From Candidatus Sulfopaludibacter sp. (GTDB lineage Bacteria > Acidobacteriota > Terriglobia > Bryobacterales > Bryobacteraceae), in NCBI GenBank assembly GCA_031292755.1, contig JARLGM010000004.1, forward strand, positions 37,526 through 101,525: 64,000 nucleotides of DNA. Reading direction: 5' to 3'. A program made the translations under genes and the position numbers. The stretch's first letter is position 1. Each line of letters opens with the position of its first letter. The notes below the pieces were generated by a model, which saw only the letters and a program-made list of their open reading frames with translations, was not told the origin of the DNA and made no database searches. Below are positions 47,569 through 57,664 of this stretch, piece by piece.

Positions 47569-49209
47569 ATGAATCGAACCTGCCGAATGAGCGTCCTCAC
47601 CATGTGGGCTGCCGTGCAATTGCTCGCCCAGGGCCGCCCCGTCACGCCTGCCGACCAGGCAGCCGGACAAGCCTGGTGGGCCCACGTGAAGGCGCTGGCC
47701 GACCCCGGCATGGAAGGCCGCCTGACCGGTTCGGCGGGCTATCTGCGCGCCGCGAAATACGTGGTCTCGCAATTCGACGCGGCGGGGCTCCAGCCGGCCG
47801 GCGTGAACGGCTACTACCAGCCCGTCAAGTTCGACGTGACGCGCGTCATCGCCGGCAAATCTTCAGTGGAATTGGCGGTGGGCGGCCGCGCAGAGCCGCT
47901 GGAACTGGGCAAAGACGCCATCCTGGGCTCTCGCGGAACACAGCCCCAGTCGATCCGCGCGCCCCTCGTATTCATCGGCTACGGCCTGCATCTGCCGGAA
48001 GCCGGCTACGACGATTTCGATTCGCCCGAGCTGCCAATGGCAGCGATCAAAGGCAAGATCGTGGTGTACCTGAATGGCGGGCCCGGAAATCTCTCCGCCG
48101 CACTCAAGTCTTTTGCGCGCACATCGCCGCTCGAAAAGGCCCTCGCCGACGCCGGCGCAGTGGGCACGATTTCCATCCCCACGCCAAAATCGATGGACTT
48201 CCCCTGGGACCGTGTGGCCGCCAACGCCTCCCAGCCGGGCATGAGGCTGGCGGCCGATCCGAAGGACGCGGCCGTCGCAGCCCGCCATCCCGCGCTGGCA
48301 AACCTGCACCGCATCATGTTCTCCGCGACCTTCAATCCGGCCGAAGGGAAAAAATTATTCGCGGGCTCCGGTCACACGTTTGCGGAATTACTGGCATTGG
48401 CCGATGCCCAAAAGCCGCTGCCGCGTTTCGCCCTGAAGGAGGACCTCGCGGCCACGGTGACGACCGAAAACAGCAGCGTGGAATCGCCGAATATCGTCGC
48501 CAGACTCGAAGGCTCCGATCCCGCGCTGAAGAAGGAGTACGTGCTGGTCTCGGCGCACCTGGATCATTTGGGAACCAGCGGCGACACGCTCTTCGCCGGA
48601 GCCATGGACGACGCCTCGGGAGTCGCCTCCGTGCTGGAGATCGCCAAAAGCTTCAGCCGCAACCGCGAGCGTCCCAAGCGCTCCATGCTCTTCGTGATTT
48701 TCACCGGTGAGGAAAAGGGATTGCTGGGCTCGCGCTACTTCGCCGGACATCCCACCGTGCCGGAAACGGCCATCGTGGCCGACCTCAATATGGACATGTT
48801 CATGCCGATCTTTCCGCTCAAAAAGCTGCACGTCCAGGGACTGGCGGAGTCCACGCTCGCGGCGGACGCCCGGGCCGTCGGCGCGCAACACGGCATCGAG
48901 ATCGCGGCCGATCCCGAGCCCGACCGCAATTCTTTCATCCGCACCGATCAATACAGCTTCGTGCTGGCTGGCGTTCCCGCCCTGGCCATGAAATTCGGCT
49001 GGACCCCGGGCTCTCCCGAGTACAAGGCCTGGCGTCAATGGCTGGCGCAGCGATACCACTCGAAAGAAGACAATCTGTCGCAACCCGTGGACACCGCGGC
49101 CGCCGCCCAGTTCGATTCCTTCCTCGCCGACCTGGCGCGCCGCGTGGCCAACAATCCCGGCCGCCCTCACTACGAAGAATCGAGCTTCTTTCATCGCTTC
49201 GAGAGATAG
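47569..49209 (+). CDS. Secreted M28-family metallopeptidase with PA-type insert
   Basis: 546 aa. N-terminal signal-like segment (MSVLTMWAAVQLLAQGRP), DPGMEGRLTGSAGYLRAAKY, VVSQFDAAGLQPAGVNGYYQ, then a protease-associated insert (about 120-280), and the zinc site: VLVSAHLDHLG, GAMDDASGVASVLEIAKSFS, FVIFTGEEKGLLGSRYFAGH, VADLNMDMFMPIFPLKKL, and QRYHSKEDNLSQPVDTAAAA. Members are aminopeptidases or carboxypeptidases releasing amino acids; likely periplasmic or secreted. Divergent from the ethanolamine operon. No good ribosome site; ATG 47569 picked for the signal. Confidence 0.92.
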   Translation: MNRTCRMSVLTMWAAVQLLAQGRPVTPADQAAGQAWWAHVKALADPGMEGRLTGSAGYLRAAKYVVSQFDAAGLQPAGVNGYYQPVKFDVTRVIAGKSSVELAVGGRAEPLELGKDAILGSRGTQPQSIRAPLVFIGYGLHLPEAGYDDFDSPELPMAAIKGKIVVYLNGGPGNLSAALKSFARTSPLEKALADAGAVGTISIPTPKSMDFPWDRVAANASQPGMRLAADPKDAAVAARHPALANLHRIMFSATFNPAEGKKLFAGSGHTFAELLALADAQKPLPRFALKEDLAATVTTENSSVESPNIVARLEGSDPALKKEYVLVSAHLDHLGTSGDTLFAGAMDDASGVASVLEIAKSFSRNRERPKRSMLFVIFTGEEKGLLGSRYFAGHPTVPETAIVADLNMDMFMPIFPLKKLHVQGLAESTLAADARAVGAQHGIEIAADPEPDRNSFIRTDQYSFVLAGVPALAMKFGWTPGSPEYKAWRQWLAQRYHSKEDNLSQPVDTAAAAQFDSFLADLARRVANNPGRPHYEESSFFHRFER

Positions 49210-49299
49210 CGGCTTTGTCCAGCTCTTCCACCGATACAAACTGAGATCCGGCGGGCCGGCGCGGATGCGCGGAACGTCAATAACGTGACTAATTTTTTC

Positions 49300-49328
49300 T
49301 TGACACCCCCTGGTGTGAATGGCATAAT
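49300..49328 (+). promoter_or_regulatory. Sigma-70-like promoter of the second Oar-like receptor
   Basis: TTGACA (49300-49305), 17-nt spacer, CATAAT (49323-49328), preceded by the T-rich run AATTTTTTC. It directs transcription of a roughly 100-nt leader ahead of ATG 49439, with GAGGGG just before the start. Confidence 0.7.
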
Positions 49329-49438
49329 TCGACCGTTGAACAAAAGGGGCTCGCGCCGGGTTTGGGCCGTGTAGAGTCGTTCCATCCGGCCTGAGGCGCG
49401 GGGTTGTCTAATTTTTGCCTCAAAGTTGAGGGGATTCT

Positions 49439-52400
49439 ATGAAGAACGGGGTTGGTGTTGCGAGCGCAGTTCTGCTTATCTGCTTTAGCGCCTTTGGACA
49501 GGGAGGCGGCAACGCTGCCCTGACCGGAACGGTCAGCGACCCTACGGGCGCCGTGATCGCCCGCGCAACCGTGAACCTGACGCAAACGGGAACGCAGGTC
49601 AAGCGCTCGGCCGCTACGAACGAAGCCGGTCAATTTACGGTTCCTGCCCTTCCGCCTGCCACCTATCACGTCACCGTAGAGGCCCAGGGATTCAAAACCT
49701 ACGCGCAAGACGTCACGCTGCTGGCCGACCAGAGCGGCACACTGCAAGTGCAAATGCAATTGGGCACGGCGTCCGAGACGGTCACGGTGGAATCCACGGC
49801 AACCCTGGTCAACACGGTGACGCCCGTCATCGGCCAGGTGGTTGAAGGCTCGCGCGTAGTGGAGCTTCCTTTGAACGGCCGGAATGCGGCCGACCTCACC
49901 AGGCTCGTCGCGGGCGCGGTTTCGTCCAATAATTCCGCGGGCACGACGCAGGGCGATACCAAGCAGGTTCCCGGCGCCGAGCAGATGTCGGTCAACGGAG
50001 CGCGGCCGGACGAGGTCAGTTATAACCTGGACGGCGGCAGCAACCAGGACCTGATGAGCAACACCAACAACCCGTTCCCGTTCCCGGATGCCCTGCAGGA
50101 ATTCAGCGTCCAGACCAACAGCTTCGACACGCAGTACGGCACCAACGTGGGCGCGGTGGTCAACGTGGTCACCAAGTCCGGAACCAATCAGTGGCACGGC
50201 GATGCATTCGAGTTCGTGCGCAACCGCGAGTTCAACGCACGCAACTTCTTCGCACCCACGGTCGATCCTCTGAAACGCAATCAATTCGGCGGAACCATTG
50301 GCGGGCCAATCAAGAAAGACAACGCGTTCATCTTTCTCGGCTATCAGGGAACGCGGATACGCACGCAGGGGAATGCCAACAACACGATTCTGCCCACGGC
50401 GGCGAACCTGCAGGGCGACTTCTCCAATTACCTGACTGCCAATTCCGGCGTCAATCCGCTGGGAAAGGTAATCCAGATCAACGATCCCACCACCGGGAAC
50501 CCGTTTCCCAATAACCAGACTCCGGTCAGCACGGTAGCGCTGAATTTGGCGAAGTATCTGCCGATTTCGCAGGCCTTGCCGAACGGCCGCATTACCTACG
50601 GCGTGCCTACCGTGGAGGACTTTAACGAATACATCGCCCGCGTCGACAAAGTGATGCGCGGCGGCCAGGACAAGCTGTACGTCCGGTTCTACCTGGACCG
50701 CTACACCCACCTGCCGGGCTACGACGGGAAAGATATTCTGCTGGCCAGTTCCATCGGGTCCACGGTGCAGACGCAGAACTGGGCGGCGGGATACACATGG
50801 GTCAAAACTCCGACCTTCGTCAACACGTTCGTGGCTGACGTGGTACGCGCGGCTTCGGACCGCAGCCAGGGCGGAAACGTCCCGCAGTTTAACGATTTCG
50901 GCGCTAACGCTCCGCAGTTGCCCAAATCGCAAGGCGGAATCCGCGGCTTCGGCATTACCAACGGATTCTTCGGGCTTGGCAATTTCACCGACGGCGCTTT
51001 CATCCGCAACACCGGCGAAATCCGCGACCAGGCCGTGTGGACGCACGGACAACATACCGTCAGCTTCGGCGGCAATTACGAGCGCGACCAGTCCAATGTC
51101 CGCAACACGGATTTCGAAAACGGCAACTGGCAGTTCTCCGATGTTCTGACGAACCTGGGACTGGCAAGTTTTGTCATGGGGCACATGCATGCTTACAGCC
51201 AGACGTCGGGAAATTATTCGGATTCCCGGCAGAATGTAATCGGGCTGTTTGTAGAAGACAAATGGAAGGCCCGGTCGAACCTCTCCATCACCCTGGGCCT
51301 GCGCTGGGAACCTCAGTACGTCATGAAGGAAATCTTCGGCCGCATCGAGCAGTTCCGGCCGGACATGTACTATGCCGGCGTCAGGTCCAAGATCATTCCC
51401 ACCGCGCCCGCGGGGCTGGTGTTTATCGGCGACTCGTATAACGGCGTCACTATGCCTGCCACCGGACAGGGACCGGATATCGACAACCTCGCTCCGCGCG
51501 CCGGAATCGCTTGGGACGTTTTCGGTACCGGCAAGACGGTGGTGCGTGCGGGCGGAGGGGAGTTCTATTCTTCGCGCCTGCCCGGCCTGTTCCTCAACGA
51601 CGCATCCATCAGCCAGCCCTTCAGCCTGCGCACAGACCTGACCGAGCCCTCGGCGCCGAACAGTCTCATTCCGTTCGCCAACCCGCTGCAAAGCGAGCCC
51701 ACCTTTGCGACCCAGTTCCCGCTGCGTTATACGCTCGCCACCATCCCTCCCGGGGGCGTACCGTTTACCGGCGGCGTCTCGGTTTACGGCCTGGAGCCGG
51801 GCAAGGCCTGGGTCACACCGACAACCTTCGACTGGAATATGACAATCGAGCACCAGTTGACGGCGGACACCCTATTCGATATTTCCTACGTGGGCCTGCG
51901 CGGTGTCCATCTGCGGCAGGATGTCTACCTGAATCCGCGAGCCGCCGGAGTGGGCACGGACGCCAGCCGGCCTTACCAGGGCTTTATCGACATCTACCAG
52001 AACCACAACACCGGCATGTCGAACTACAACGCATTGCAGGTCGGCATCCAAAAACGCCCGGGAGGCGGCCGCGGTCCCCTGAAGGACCTCACGTTGCTTG
52101 CCAACTACACGTACTCCAAGGCGATGGAGATCGCTCTGGCCTCCAATGGCGGCATCACCGACGTGGGATCGAGCAAGGGGTCCGGCATGCCGTTCGGCAA
52201 TCCCAACCAGGGCCACTTCGAAACCGGTCCGGCGCCCGGGCAGGACCGCACACACCATTTTGTCGCCTCCTACGTCTGGGACCTCCCGCGGCTGAGCAGT
52301 TCCAATGTGGCGGTGCGCACGCTATTCGGCGGTTGGGAATGGACCGGAATCTTCACCTACCAGACCGGAGAGGCCATGACGATCCTGGCCGGAACCGACC

Positions 52401-52810
52401 GGTCCGAAACCGCGCTGGGCAACGACCGCGCCAACTTTATCGGCCCCCTCAGCCAATACGGCAAGACGGCGTCCGCGGGTTCGCGCTCGGGCTGCGGCTC
52501 GGCCACCTGCGTACCGTGGCTGAATACGTCGCTGTTCGCACTGCCGGCAATCGGTTCCTTCGGGAACGTCGGTAAGGGCGCTTTCCGCGGGCCGGGCAGC
52601 TTCAATGTGGACACCGGAATCCTCAAGAACTTCTTCCCGTTCAAGGCGCATGAAAATCTGCGCTTCCAGCTTCGCGGGGAGTTCTTTAACGTCCTCAACC
52701 ACACGCAACTATTCGACCCCACGACGAGCGTGAACAGCGGCAACTTCGGCGGCATCTACGGCGCCGCCGATCCGCGCATCATCCAGCTAGCCGTGAAGTT
52801 CTTCTTCTAA
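49439..52810 (+). CDS. Oar-like TonB-dependent receptor with carboxypeptidase-regulatory N-terminal domain
   Basis: 1123 aa. Signal peptide (GVASAVLLICFSAFGQ); regulatory sandwich AALTGTVSDPTGAVIARATV, GQFTVPALPPATYHVTVEAQ, GFKTYAQDVTL; plug with ELPLNGRNAADLTRLVAGAV, VSYNLDGGSNQDLMSN, LQEFSVQTNSFDTQYGTNVG; then the barrel, TNQWHGDAFEFVRNREFNAR, FLGYQGTRIRTQ, ending in IIQLAVKFFF. A paralogue of the receptor at 33895-37200, similar in plan but not in sequence detail. No adjacent substrate-processing gene gives away its cargo. It has a clear promoter and ribosome site, so it is likely expressed independently. Confidence 0.92.
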   Translation: MKNGVGVASAVLLICFSAFGQGGGNAALTGTVSDPTGAVIARATVNLTQTGTQVKRSAATNEAGQFTVPALPPATYHVTVEAQGFKTYAQDVTLLADQSGTLQVQMQLGTASETVTVESTATLVNTVTPVIGQVVEGSRVVELPLNGRNAADLTRLVAGAVSSNNSAGTTQGDTKQVPGAEQMSVNGARPDEVSYNLDGGSNQDLMSNTNNPFPFPDALQEFSVQTNSFDTQYGTNVGAVVNVVTKSGTNQWHGDAFEFVRNREFNARNFFAPTVDPLKRNQFGGTIGGPIKKDNAFIFLGYQGTRIRTQGNANNTILPTAANLQGDFSNYLTANSGVNPLGKVIQINDPTTGNPFPNNQTPVSTVALNLAKYLPISQALPNGRITYGVPTVEDFNEYIARVDKVMRGGQDKLYVRFYLDRYTHLPGYDGKDILLASSIGSTVQTQNWAAGYTWVKTPTFVNTFVADVVRAASDRSQGGNVPQFNDFGANAPQLPKSQGGIRGFGITNGFFGLGNFTDGAFIRNTGEIRDQAVWTHGQHTVSFGGNYERDQSNVRNTDFENGNWQFSDVLTNLGLASFVMGHMHAYSQTSGNYSDSRQNVIGLFVEDKWKARSNLSITLGLRWEPQYVMKEIFGRIEQFRPDMYYAGVRSKIIPTAPAGLVFIGDSYNGVTMPATGQGPDIDNLAPRAGIAWDVFGTGKTVVRAGGGEFYSSRLPGLFLNDASISQPFSLRTDLTEPSAPNSLIPFANPLQSEPTFATQFPLRYTLATIPPGGVPFTGGVSVYGLEPGKAWVTPTTFDWNMTIEHQLTADTLFDISYVGLRGVHLRQDVYLNPRAAGVGTDASRPYQGFIDIYQNHNTGMSNYNALQVGIQKRPGGGRGPLKDLTLLANYTYSKAMEIALASNGGITDVGSSKGSGMPFGNPNQGHFETGPAPGQDRTHHFVASYVWDLPRLSSSNVAVRTLFGGWEWTGIFTYQTGEAMTILAGTDRSETALGNDRANFIGPLSQYGKTASAGSRSGCGSATCVPWLNTSLFALPAIGSFGNVGKGAFRGPGSFNVDTGILKNFFPFKAHENLRFQLRGEFFNVLNHTQLFDPTTSVNSGNFGGIYGAADPRIIQLAVKFFF

Positions 52811-52828
52811 GTAGCGCAGGCGCCAGCC

Positions 52829-55420
52829 CTACCGCTGCCGCCGCTGTCTGCGGATCTCGGCGGGGTCGTCCATGGCCGGTCCAGGCGCTTCGCCCTTCAC
52901 GGTATGCGCCTTGGCGGGGTCGAAGATGGCGGCGTCCACCGGGAGCGCCTCGTACGGCGTGAAGTCCGGATCCGGCGTGAAACAATCGGCCAGCGATGGC
53001 GACGCGGAATCGTACAGGTTGAGCGGCGGCAGGCGCAAGAGCCAGAAGGCCGTCTTCAGCAGGCCCGGAAAGCTGGTATTGACGTGCGACACGTAATGCC
53101 GGCGAACGTACGGCCCCGCCGCCATCAATATGGTGCGGTGCGAATCCACGTGATCCACGCCGCTCTGCGAATCGTCTTCGGTGATCAACACAGCCATGGA
53201 GAGCCACCACTCGGTATGCGAAAGATATTCGAGAATGCGGCCCAGCGCCAGGTCGTTATCCGCCACGTACGAAGCTTCCACGGGATAGCCCGCGTGCGGG
53301 CGCGGCCGGGCCGTGTGATCGTTGGGCAGATGGATGAAGAGTAACCGCGGCAGCGGTTCTTTCCCGCCGCCGAACCGGTCGCCGATTTCCGCAATGAATT
53401 GCGTGGCGCGGAACTGGTCGGGGATATTCGTGTTGAATCCGGGATACCGCCGCGAGGTGTTGCGATACAACGGATCGGGCATGGGAATGTTGGTGAAGAA
53501 GCGCCCTCCTGTGGGCTCCAGCCCTTCGCCTTCGTTCAGGCCGGCCAGTTCAAACCCTTCGCCGAAATTCAGGAAGCTGATGCGATTGCGCTCCAGGTGG
53601 TGCCACAGCGCGCCCGCTTCCAGTTGCTCTTCGGGATGCACCGAAGAATCGCTGCCCGCGAACAACAGGCGGCCCGGCGCATTGGTCGGCAGGCGAAACG
53701 ATTTTTGCCCGCCGTATGCCGCCATCAGGCTGCTCTCGGTCCAGGCGTTCGGGTAAGATCCCACCAGCCAGTGATGCCCGTCCACGCTGACTTCCGAATC
53801 GGCGTAGAAGTTGTCGCTGATGCTCCATTGCGCCGCCATGGCGTGGTGGTTGGGCGTCACCTGCCGGCCCCATCGAGCCAGGGACGCGTCGCCGTTCGCG
53901 CCGGGGACATCGCCGAACACTTCGTCGTAGGTGCGGTTTTCCTTCACGATGATCACCACGTACCGCACCGGAGGCGGCCCGAGCGACTCGGTCATCGCGC
54001 CGAACCCGTTGTTGGCCATCACCGCCGCCGTCAAAGCGTCCAACTCCGCGCGCGGCGGCAGAGCGAATCGCGAGACCGAACCGCGGCGCCCGTTGGCCTG
54101 GCGAGTGGCCGGAGTGGAATTGGGACCCGTGCCCTGCCCCTTGGCGTTGGCTACGAACACTTCATTCTTCGAAACCTGCACGCGCGTGGGAAACCAGCCC
54201 GCCGGAACATGGCCGATCGCCTCGCCGGTTGCGACGTCGATCACACCCACCGCGTTAATGCCGGCCTCCGCCACTAACAGCCATTTGCCGTCCGCGGCCA
54301 GACTCATGCCAATGGGAAGAACGCCGCGCAGGGATTCGCGTCCCGGAATGCGCAGACCGATATCCGCCACCCGCGCCAGCGTGTGCGCGTCAATGACGGT
54401 TACCGAGTCCTGATTGGCATTGGACACATACACCAGCCGCGATGTGGCCACCACGCCCGAAGGACTGCTGCCGCCCATGATGTTTCCGCCGAACGGCAGG
54501 CCGGTGCGCACCAGCGCCTTGAGCCGCGGCTCGGCCGGTTTGGACACATCCAGAATCGCCAGTGAGTTGGACCCGGAAGCATTCGGATCGCCCAACTCCG
54601 GCACGTCCACCGGACCCAGTTCGGTGGAGCGCGAGACGCCCGCCGCGGCTTCCGCGGAAGGGAAACCGAACGGCGGAAATGCCAGACCCGTTTCCGGCTT
54701 CTTGGCGTCGGCCCCCGGTATCGCGCGGTACTCGAACATCCCCAGGTTGGTGACGTAAACGGTTTTGCGATCCGGCGATAACGCCACCGCAAATGGCAGG
54801 CGGCCGGTGCGGATTGAGGCGATCACGGCGCGGTGGCGCACATCCACAATGGCGATCCGGAAATTGGCCTGGTCCACCACATACAACAGGCGCCGCTCGG
54901 CATCGAAGGCCAGGTCGCCGGTGTAACTATCGGCCGCGCCGCCCTGGTTGAGATCGATAAACGGCGCGCCCTTGCCGGTTTTCAGATCCACGCGGCGAAC
55001 CCGGCCCGATTCGCCTTCGGAAGCGTACAAGGCGTCTTCGCCATCGAAGGCCAGCCCCATGAAGATGCTCCGCCAATCTTCTTCATCGGCCTCCTCGCCG
55101 TTGGCGCGGCGCTTCACCACCAGGCTGGCGATGGGCTGCTCAGCCTGGCTGTCGAAGACCGTCAGGCCGTAGCGATTGGGCCCTCCATCGGCGGTAACAG
55201 CCTTGTGCCCGCTGGGGCTCACCGCCAGGCCGAAGGGGCCGGGTCCCGTGAAGTATTGCAGGCCGTACGGCGTGATCTGACGGCCGCCCGGCAGAATGGC
55301 CGCGCCCCATTCCCCTGCCCGCCCGGCGGGCCGCGTGCCTGCCGGTATCTGCGCCCAAAGGGAAACCGCCAGCAGCGCAAGGCAATAAGTTCCCTTAAGG
55401 CTGCGTCCGCGATCGCGCAT
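52829..55420 (-). CDS. Secreted YncE-like propeller fused to phosphoesterase (PF04185-type) domain
   Basis: 863 aa. Signal peptide (GTYCLALLAVSLWAQ). Residues about 45-430 form a propeller (FGLAVSPSGHKAVTADGGPN, LAFDAERRLLYVVDQANFRI, LPFAVALSPDRKTVYVTNLG, GISMSLAADGKWLLVAEAGI-like blades). The C-terminal half has the phosphoesterase pattern: VRYVVIIVKENRTYDEVFGD, PNHHAMAAQWSISDNFYADS, WLVGSYPNAWTESSLMAAYG, PRLLFIHLPNDHTARPRPHA, MAVLITEDDSQSGVDHVDSH. Such fusions are found in many soil bacteria as bifunctional YncE/alkaline phosphatase-like proteins. Its start overlaps the polyphosphate kinase stop by 26 bp, so the phosphate link may be real. Confidence 0.87.
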   Translation of the reverse strand: MRDRGRSLKGTYCLALLAVSLWAQIPAGTRPAGRAGEWGAAILPGGRQITPYGLQYFTGPGPFGLAVSPSGHKAVTADGGPNRYGLTVFDSQAEQPIASLVVKRRANGEEADEEDWRSIFMGLAFDGEDALYASEGESGRVRRVDLKTGKGAPFIDLNQGGAADSYTGDLAFDAERRLLYVVDQANFRIAIVDVRHRAVIASIRTGRLPFAVALSPDRKTVYVTNLGMFEYRAIPGADAKKPETGLAFPPFGFPSAEAAAGVSRSTELGPVDVPELGDPNASGSNSLAILDVSKPAEPRLKALVRTGLPFGGNIMGGSSPSGVVATSRLVYVSNANQDSVTVIDAHTLARVADIGLRIPGRESLRGVLPIGMSLAADGKWLLVAEAGINAVGVIDVATGEAIGHVPAGWFPTRVQVSKNEVFVANAKGQGTGPNSTPATRQANGRRGSVSRFALPPRAELDALTAAVMANNGFGAMTESLGPPPVRYVVIIVKENRTYDEVFGDVPGANGDASLARWGRQVTPNHHAMAAQWSISDNFYADSEVSVDGHHWLVGSYPNAWTESSLMAAYGGQKSFRLPTNAPGRLLFAGSDSSVHPEEQLEAGALWHHLERNRISFLNFGEGFELAGLNEGEGLEPTGGRFFTNIPMPDPLYRNTSRRYPGFNTNIPDQFRATQFIAEIGDRFGGGKEPLPRLLFIHLPNDHTARPRPHAGYPVEASYVADNDLALGRILEYLSHTEWWLSMAVLITEDDSQSGVDHVDSHRTILMAAGPYVRRHYVSHVNTSFPGLLKTAFWLLRLPPLNLYDSASPSLADCFTPDPDFTPYEALPVDAAIFDPAKAHTVKGEAPGPAMDDPAEIRRQRRQR

Positions 55421-57590
55421 GTTTCACTTTCCTTGTGCCAATTCCGCGTCTATCGAGAAGCACTTCCTGGCTGTTCACCGGATGCTTACCCGTGGTTTTC
55501 CTGCGCACGTAAACGCCGTTGGAATTCATCTGCCTCGCCTTGACATTGTCGGCGAGATATACCGGCAGCACCTGGTCGCAGATGGTGCGAATGATATCCG
55601 GATCCTTCACCGGCACCAGCACCTCAACCCGCGTATCGACGTTGCGCGACATCAGGTCCGCGCTGCCGATATAGACCTCCTCGGAGCCGCCGTTATGGAA
55701 GCAAAACACGCGGCTATGCTCCAGAAACCGGCCCACAATACTGACTACCTCGATGTTGTCGCTGATGCCGGGCAGCCCCGGCCGCAAACTGCAAATCCCG
55801 CGCACCAGAAGCTGGATCTTCACTCCGGCCCGGGACGCCTTGTAGAGCATCCGGATCAGCTTGGGGTCGGACAGCGAATTCATCTTGAAAATGAGATGGC
55901 CCTTCTTGCCCGTTTTGGCGTGGCGGATTTCTCGCTCGATCAGCGCTTCCATGCGCGCCCGCAGATTCACCGGGGCCACCAGCAGCTTCTGATAGTCCGC
56001 TTTGTAAGAGTAGCCGGTCAGATAATTGAATAAGTCACTTACATCATCGGCGATATCTTCATCGCAGGTGAAGATACCCATGTCGGTATAAGTGTGCGCC
56101 GTCACGGCGTTGTAATTACCCGTGGAGATATGCACGTAGCGCGCGATGCGGTCGTTTTCGCGCCTCACCACCAGCGCTACTTTGCTGTGAATCTTCAAAC
56201 CGATAAGCCCGTAAACCACGTGAACGCCGGCGCGTTCCAGCGCCTTGGCCCATTCGATGTTGCTCTCCTCGTCAAAACGGGCCTTCAGTTCCACCAGCGC
56301 TGCCACCTGCTTGTCTTCCTCCACGGCCTCCAGCAAAGCCTCGACCACGGGGGAATTGCGGCCCACCCGGTACAGGCAGATCTTGATCGCCAGCACGGCG
56401 GGGTCGCGCGCCGCTTTGTGCAGAAATTCGATCACCGGCTGAAAGGAATCGAACGGATGGTGCACGAAGATGTCGCGCCCCCGGATGGCCGCGAACATAT
56501 CGTGGTCTTCGGAGGTCTCCGCAAGGTCCTTGGGAATAGCCGGAACGAACGGCGCGTCTTTCAACTCCGGCCGCTCCATATTGTAAAGGCTGAAAAGCCG
56601 CTTCATGGAAAGCGGGCGCTGCGTGCGATACACCTCGGACTGCGTCACTTCCAGATTATTCATCAGGATGGTCAGCATCGAAGAAGGCATATCCTGAGTC
56701 ACGCTCAGCCGCACCACGTGCTGGAACCGCCGCTGCCGCACGCCTTCCTCGATGGTCTCCAACAGGTCTTCCGCCTCCAGTTCCTTGATCGCGACTTCGG
56801 CATCGCGGGTAACGTGAAACGGGTAAGACTCCACCACTTCCATTCCAGGAAACAGCTTCGACAGGTTCGCCGCAATTACCTCTTCCAGCCACACCAGGTC
56901 CACCCGCCGCACACGCGCCCGCTTGGCGCCCGCCTTCATCTGGCGATTCACCGTTACCAGGGGCGGCAGCGAATCCGGCACCTTGACGCGGGCGAAATGC
57001 TCGTGGCGGTTGTTATCGCGGATCAATACCGCCAGGTTCAAACTCAGATTGGAGATGTGCGGGAACGGGCGTCCGGGGTCGAATGCCAGCGGCGTCAAAA
57101 CCGGGAATATGGTTTCGTCGAAATACTGCGCGGCGCGTTTGCGCTGATTGTCCAGCAGGTCTGCATAGCTGTGGATGAGGATGCCATGTTCGCCCAGTTC
57201 CGCGGTCAGCGATTCCATGCACCGGTGCACTTCATTGAGCAGCTTTTTTACTTCGCGTCGAATCCCGATCAGTTGCGCCCGCGGGGTCCGGCCGTCGGGG
57301 CTCGGTTCGATGGCTCCGGCTTCGATCTGGGCCTCCAGACCGGCCACGCGAACCATAAAAAATTCATCCAGGTTCGAACCGACAATCGCCAGAAACTTGA
57401 CCCGTTCCAACAGCGGGTTGCGCTTGTCCAGCGCCTCTTCCAGCACGCGGTGCTGAAAAGCCAGAAGGCTCAATTCGCGATTCAGATACAGCGACGGGTC
57501 CTTGAGGTCAGGCTCCCCAGGCGCCGGTTCTGCGGCCGGGGGCTTCGCGGGCTTCGGAGGCGCTAGTACCGCCTTAACGGATTTCGGCAT
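55395..57590 (-). CDS. ppk1: Polyphosphate kinase 1
   Basis: 731 aa, full length. A short Pro/Ala-rich N terminus precedes LYLNRELSLLAFQHRVLEEA, ERVKFLAIVGSNLDEFFMVR, the H1/H2 region FDETIFPVLTPLAFDPGRPF, DIFVHHPFDSFQPVIEFL, IKICLYRVGRNSPVVEALLE, and the phosphorylated-His motif GLKIHSKVALVVRRENDRIA followed by YVHISTGNYNAVTAHTYTDM. It makes polyphosphate from ATP at the membrane periphery. Divergent from the M61 peptidase, whose start lies 75 nt away, and followed immediately by the phosphoesterase gene. Confidence 0.96.
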   Translation of the reverse strand: MPKSVKAVLAPPKPAKPPAAEPAPGEPDLKDPSLYLNRELSLLAFQHRVLEEALDKRNPLLERVKFLAIVGSNLDEFFMVRVAGLEAQIEAGAIEPSPDGRTPRAQLIGIRREVKKLLNEVHRCMESLTAELGEHGILIHSYADLLDNQRKRAAQYFDETIFPVLTPLAFDPGRPFPHISNLSLNLAVLIRDNNRHEHFARVKVPDSLPPLVTVNRQMKAGAKRARVRRVDLVWLEEVIAANLSKLFPGMEVVESYPFHVTRDAEVAIKELEAEDLLETIEEGVRQRRFQHVVRLSVTQDMPSSMLTILMNNLEVTQSEVYRTQRPLSMKRLFSLYNMERPELKDAPFVPAIPKDLAETSEDHDMFAAIRGRDIFVHHPFDSFQPVIEFLHKAARDPAVLAIKICLYRVGRNSPVVEALLEAVEEDKQVAALVELKARFDEESNIEWAKALERAGVHVVYGLIGLKIHSKVALVVRRENDRIARYVHISTGNYNAVTAHTYTDMGIFTCDEDIADDVSDLFNYLTGYSYKADYQKLLVAPVNLRARMEALIEREIRHAKTGKKGHLIFKMNSLSDPKLIRMLYKASRAGVKIQLLVRGICSLRPGLPGISDNIEVVSIVGRFLEHSRVFCFHNGGSEEVYIGSADLMSRNVDTRVEVLVPVKDPDIIRTICDQVLPVYLADNVKARQMNSNGVYVRRKTTGKHPVNSQEVLLDRRGIGTRKVKHARSRTQP

Positions 57591-57664
57591 AGGGTCGCGT
57601 CATTTACTGTCGCACAAAGCCCGGCTTGATTGGTTACAGGCGGATTAGCGTATCCTGGGAACCT

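Noticed and set aside
46452..48710. 752-codon plus-strand frame across the ethanolamine permease and into the M28 gene
   Set aside because: Arg/His/Gln-rich shadow that crosses two real genes on different strands.
49289..51853. 854-codon open frame on the minus strand, opposite the second Oar-like receptor
   Set aside because: Same reason; it also covers the promoter and leader of the real gene.
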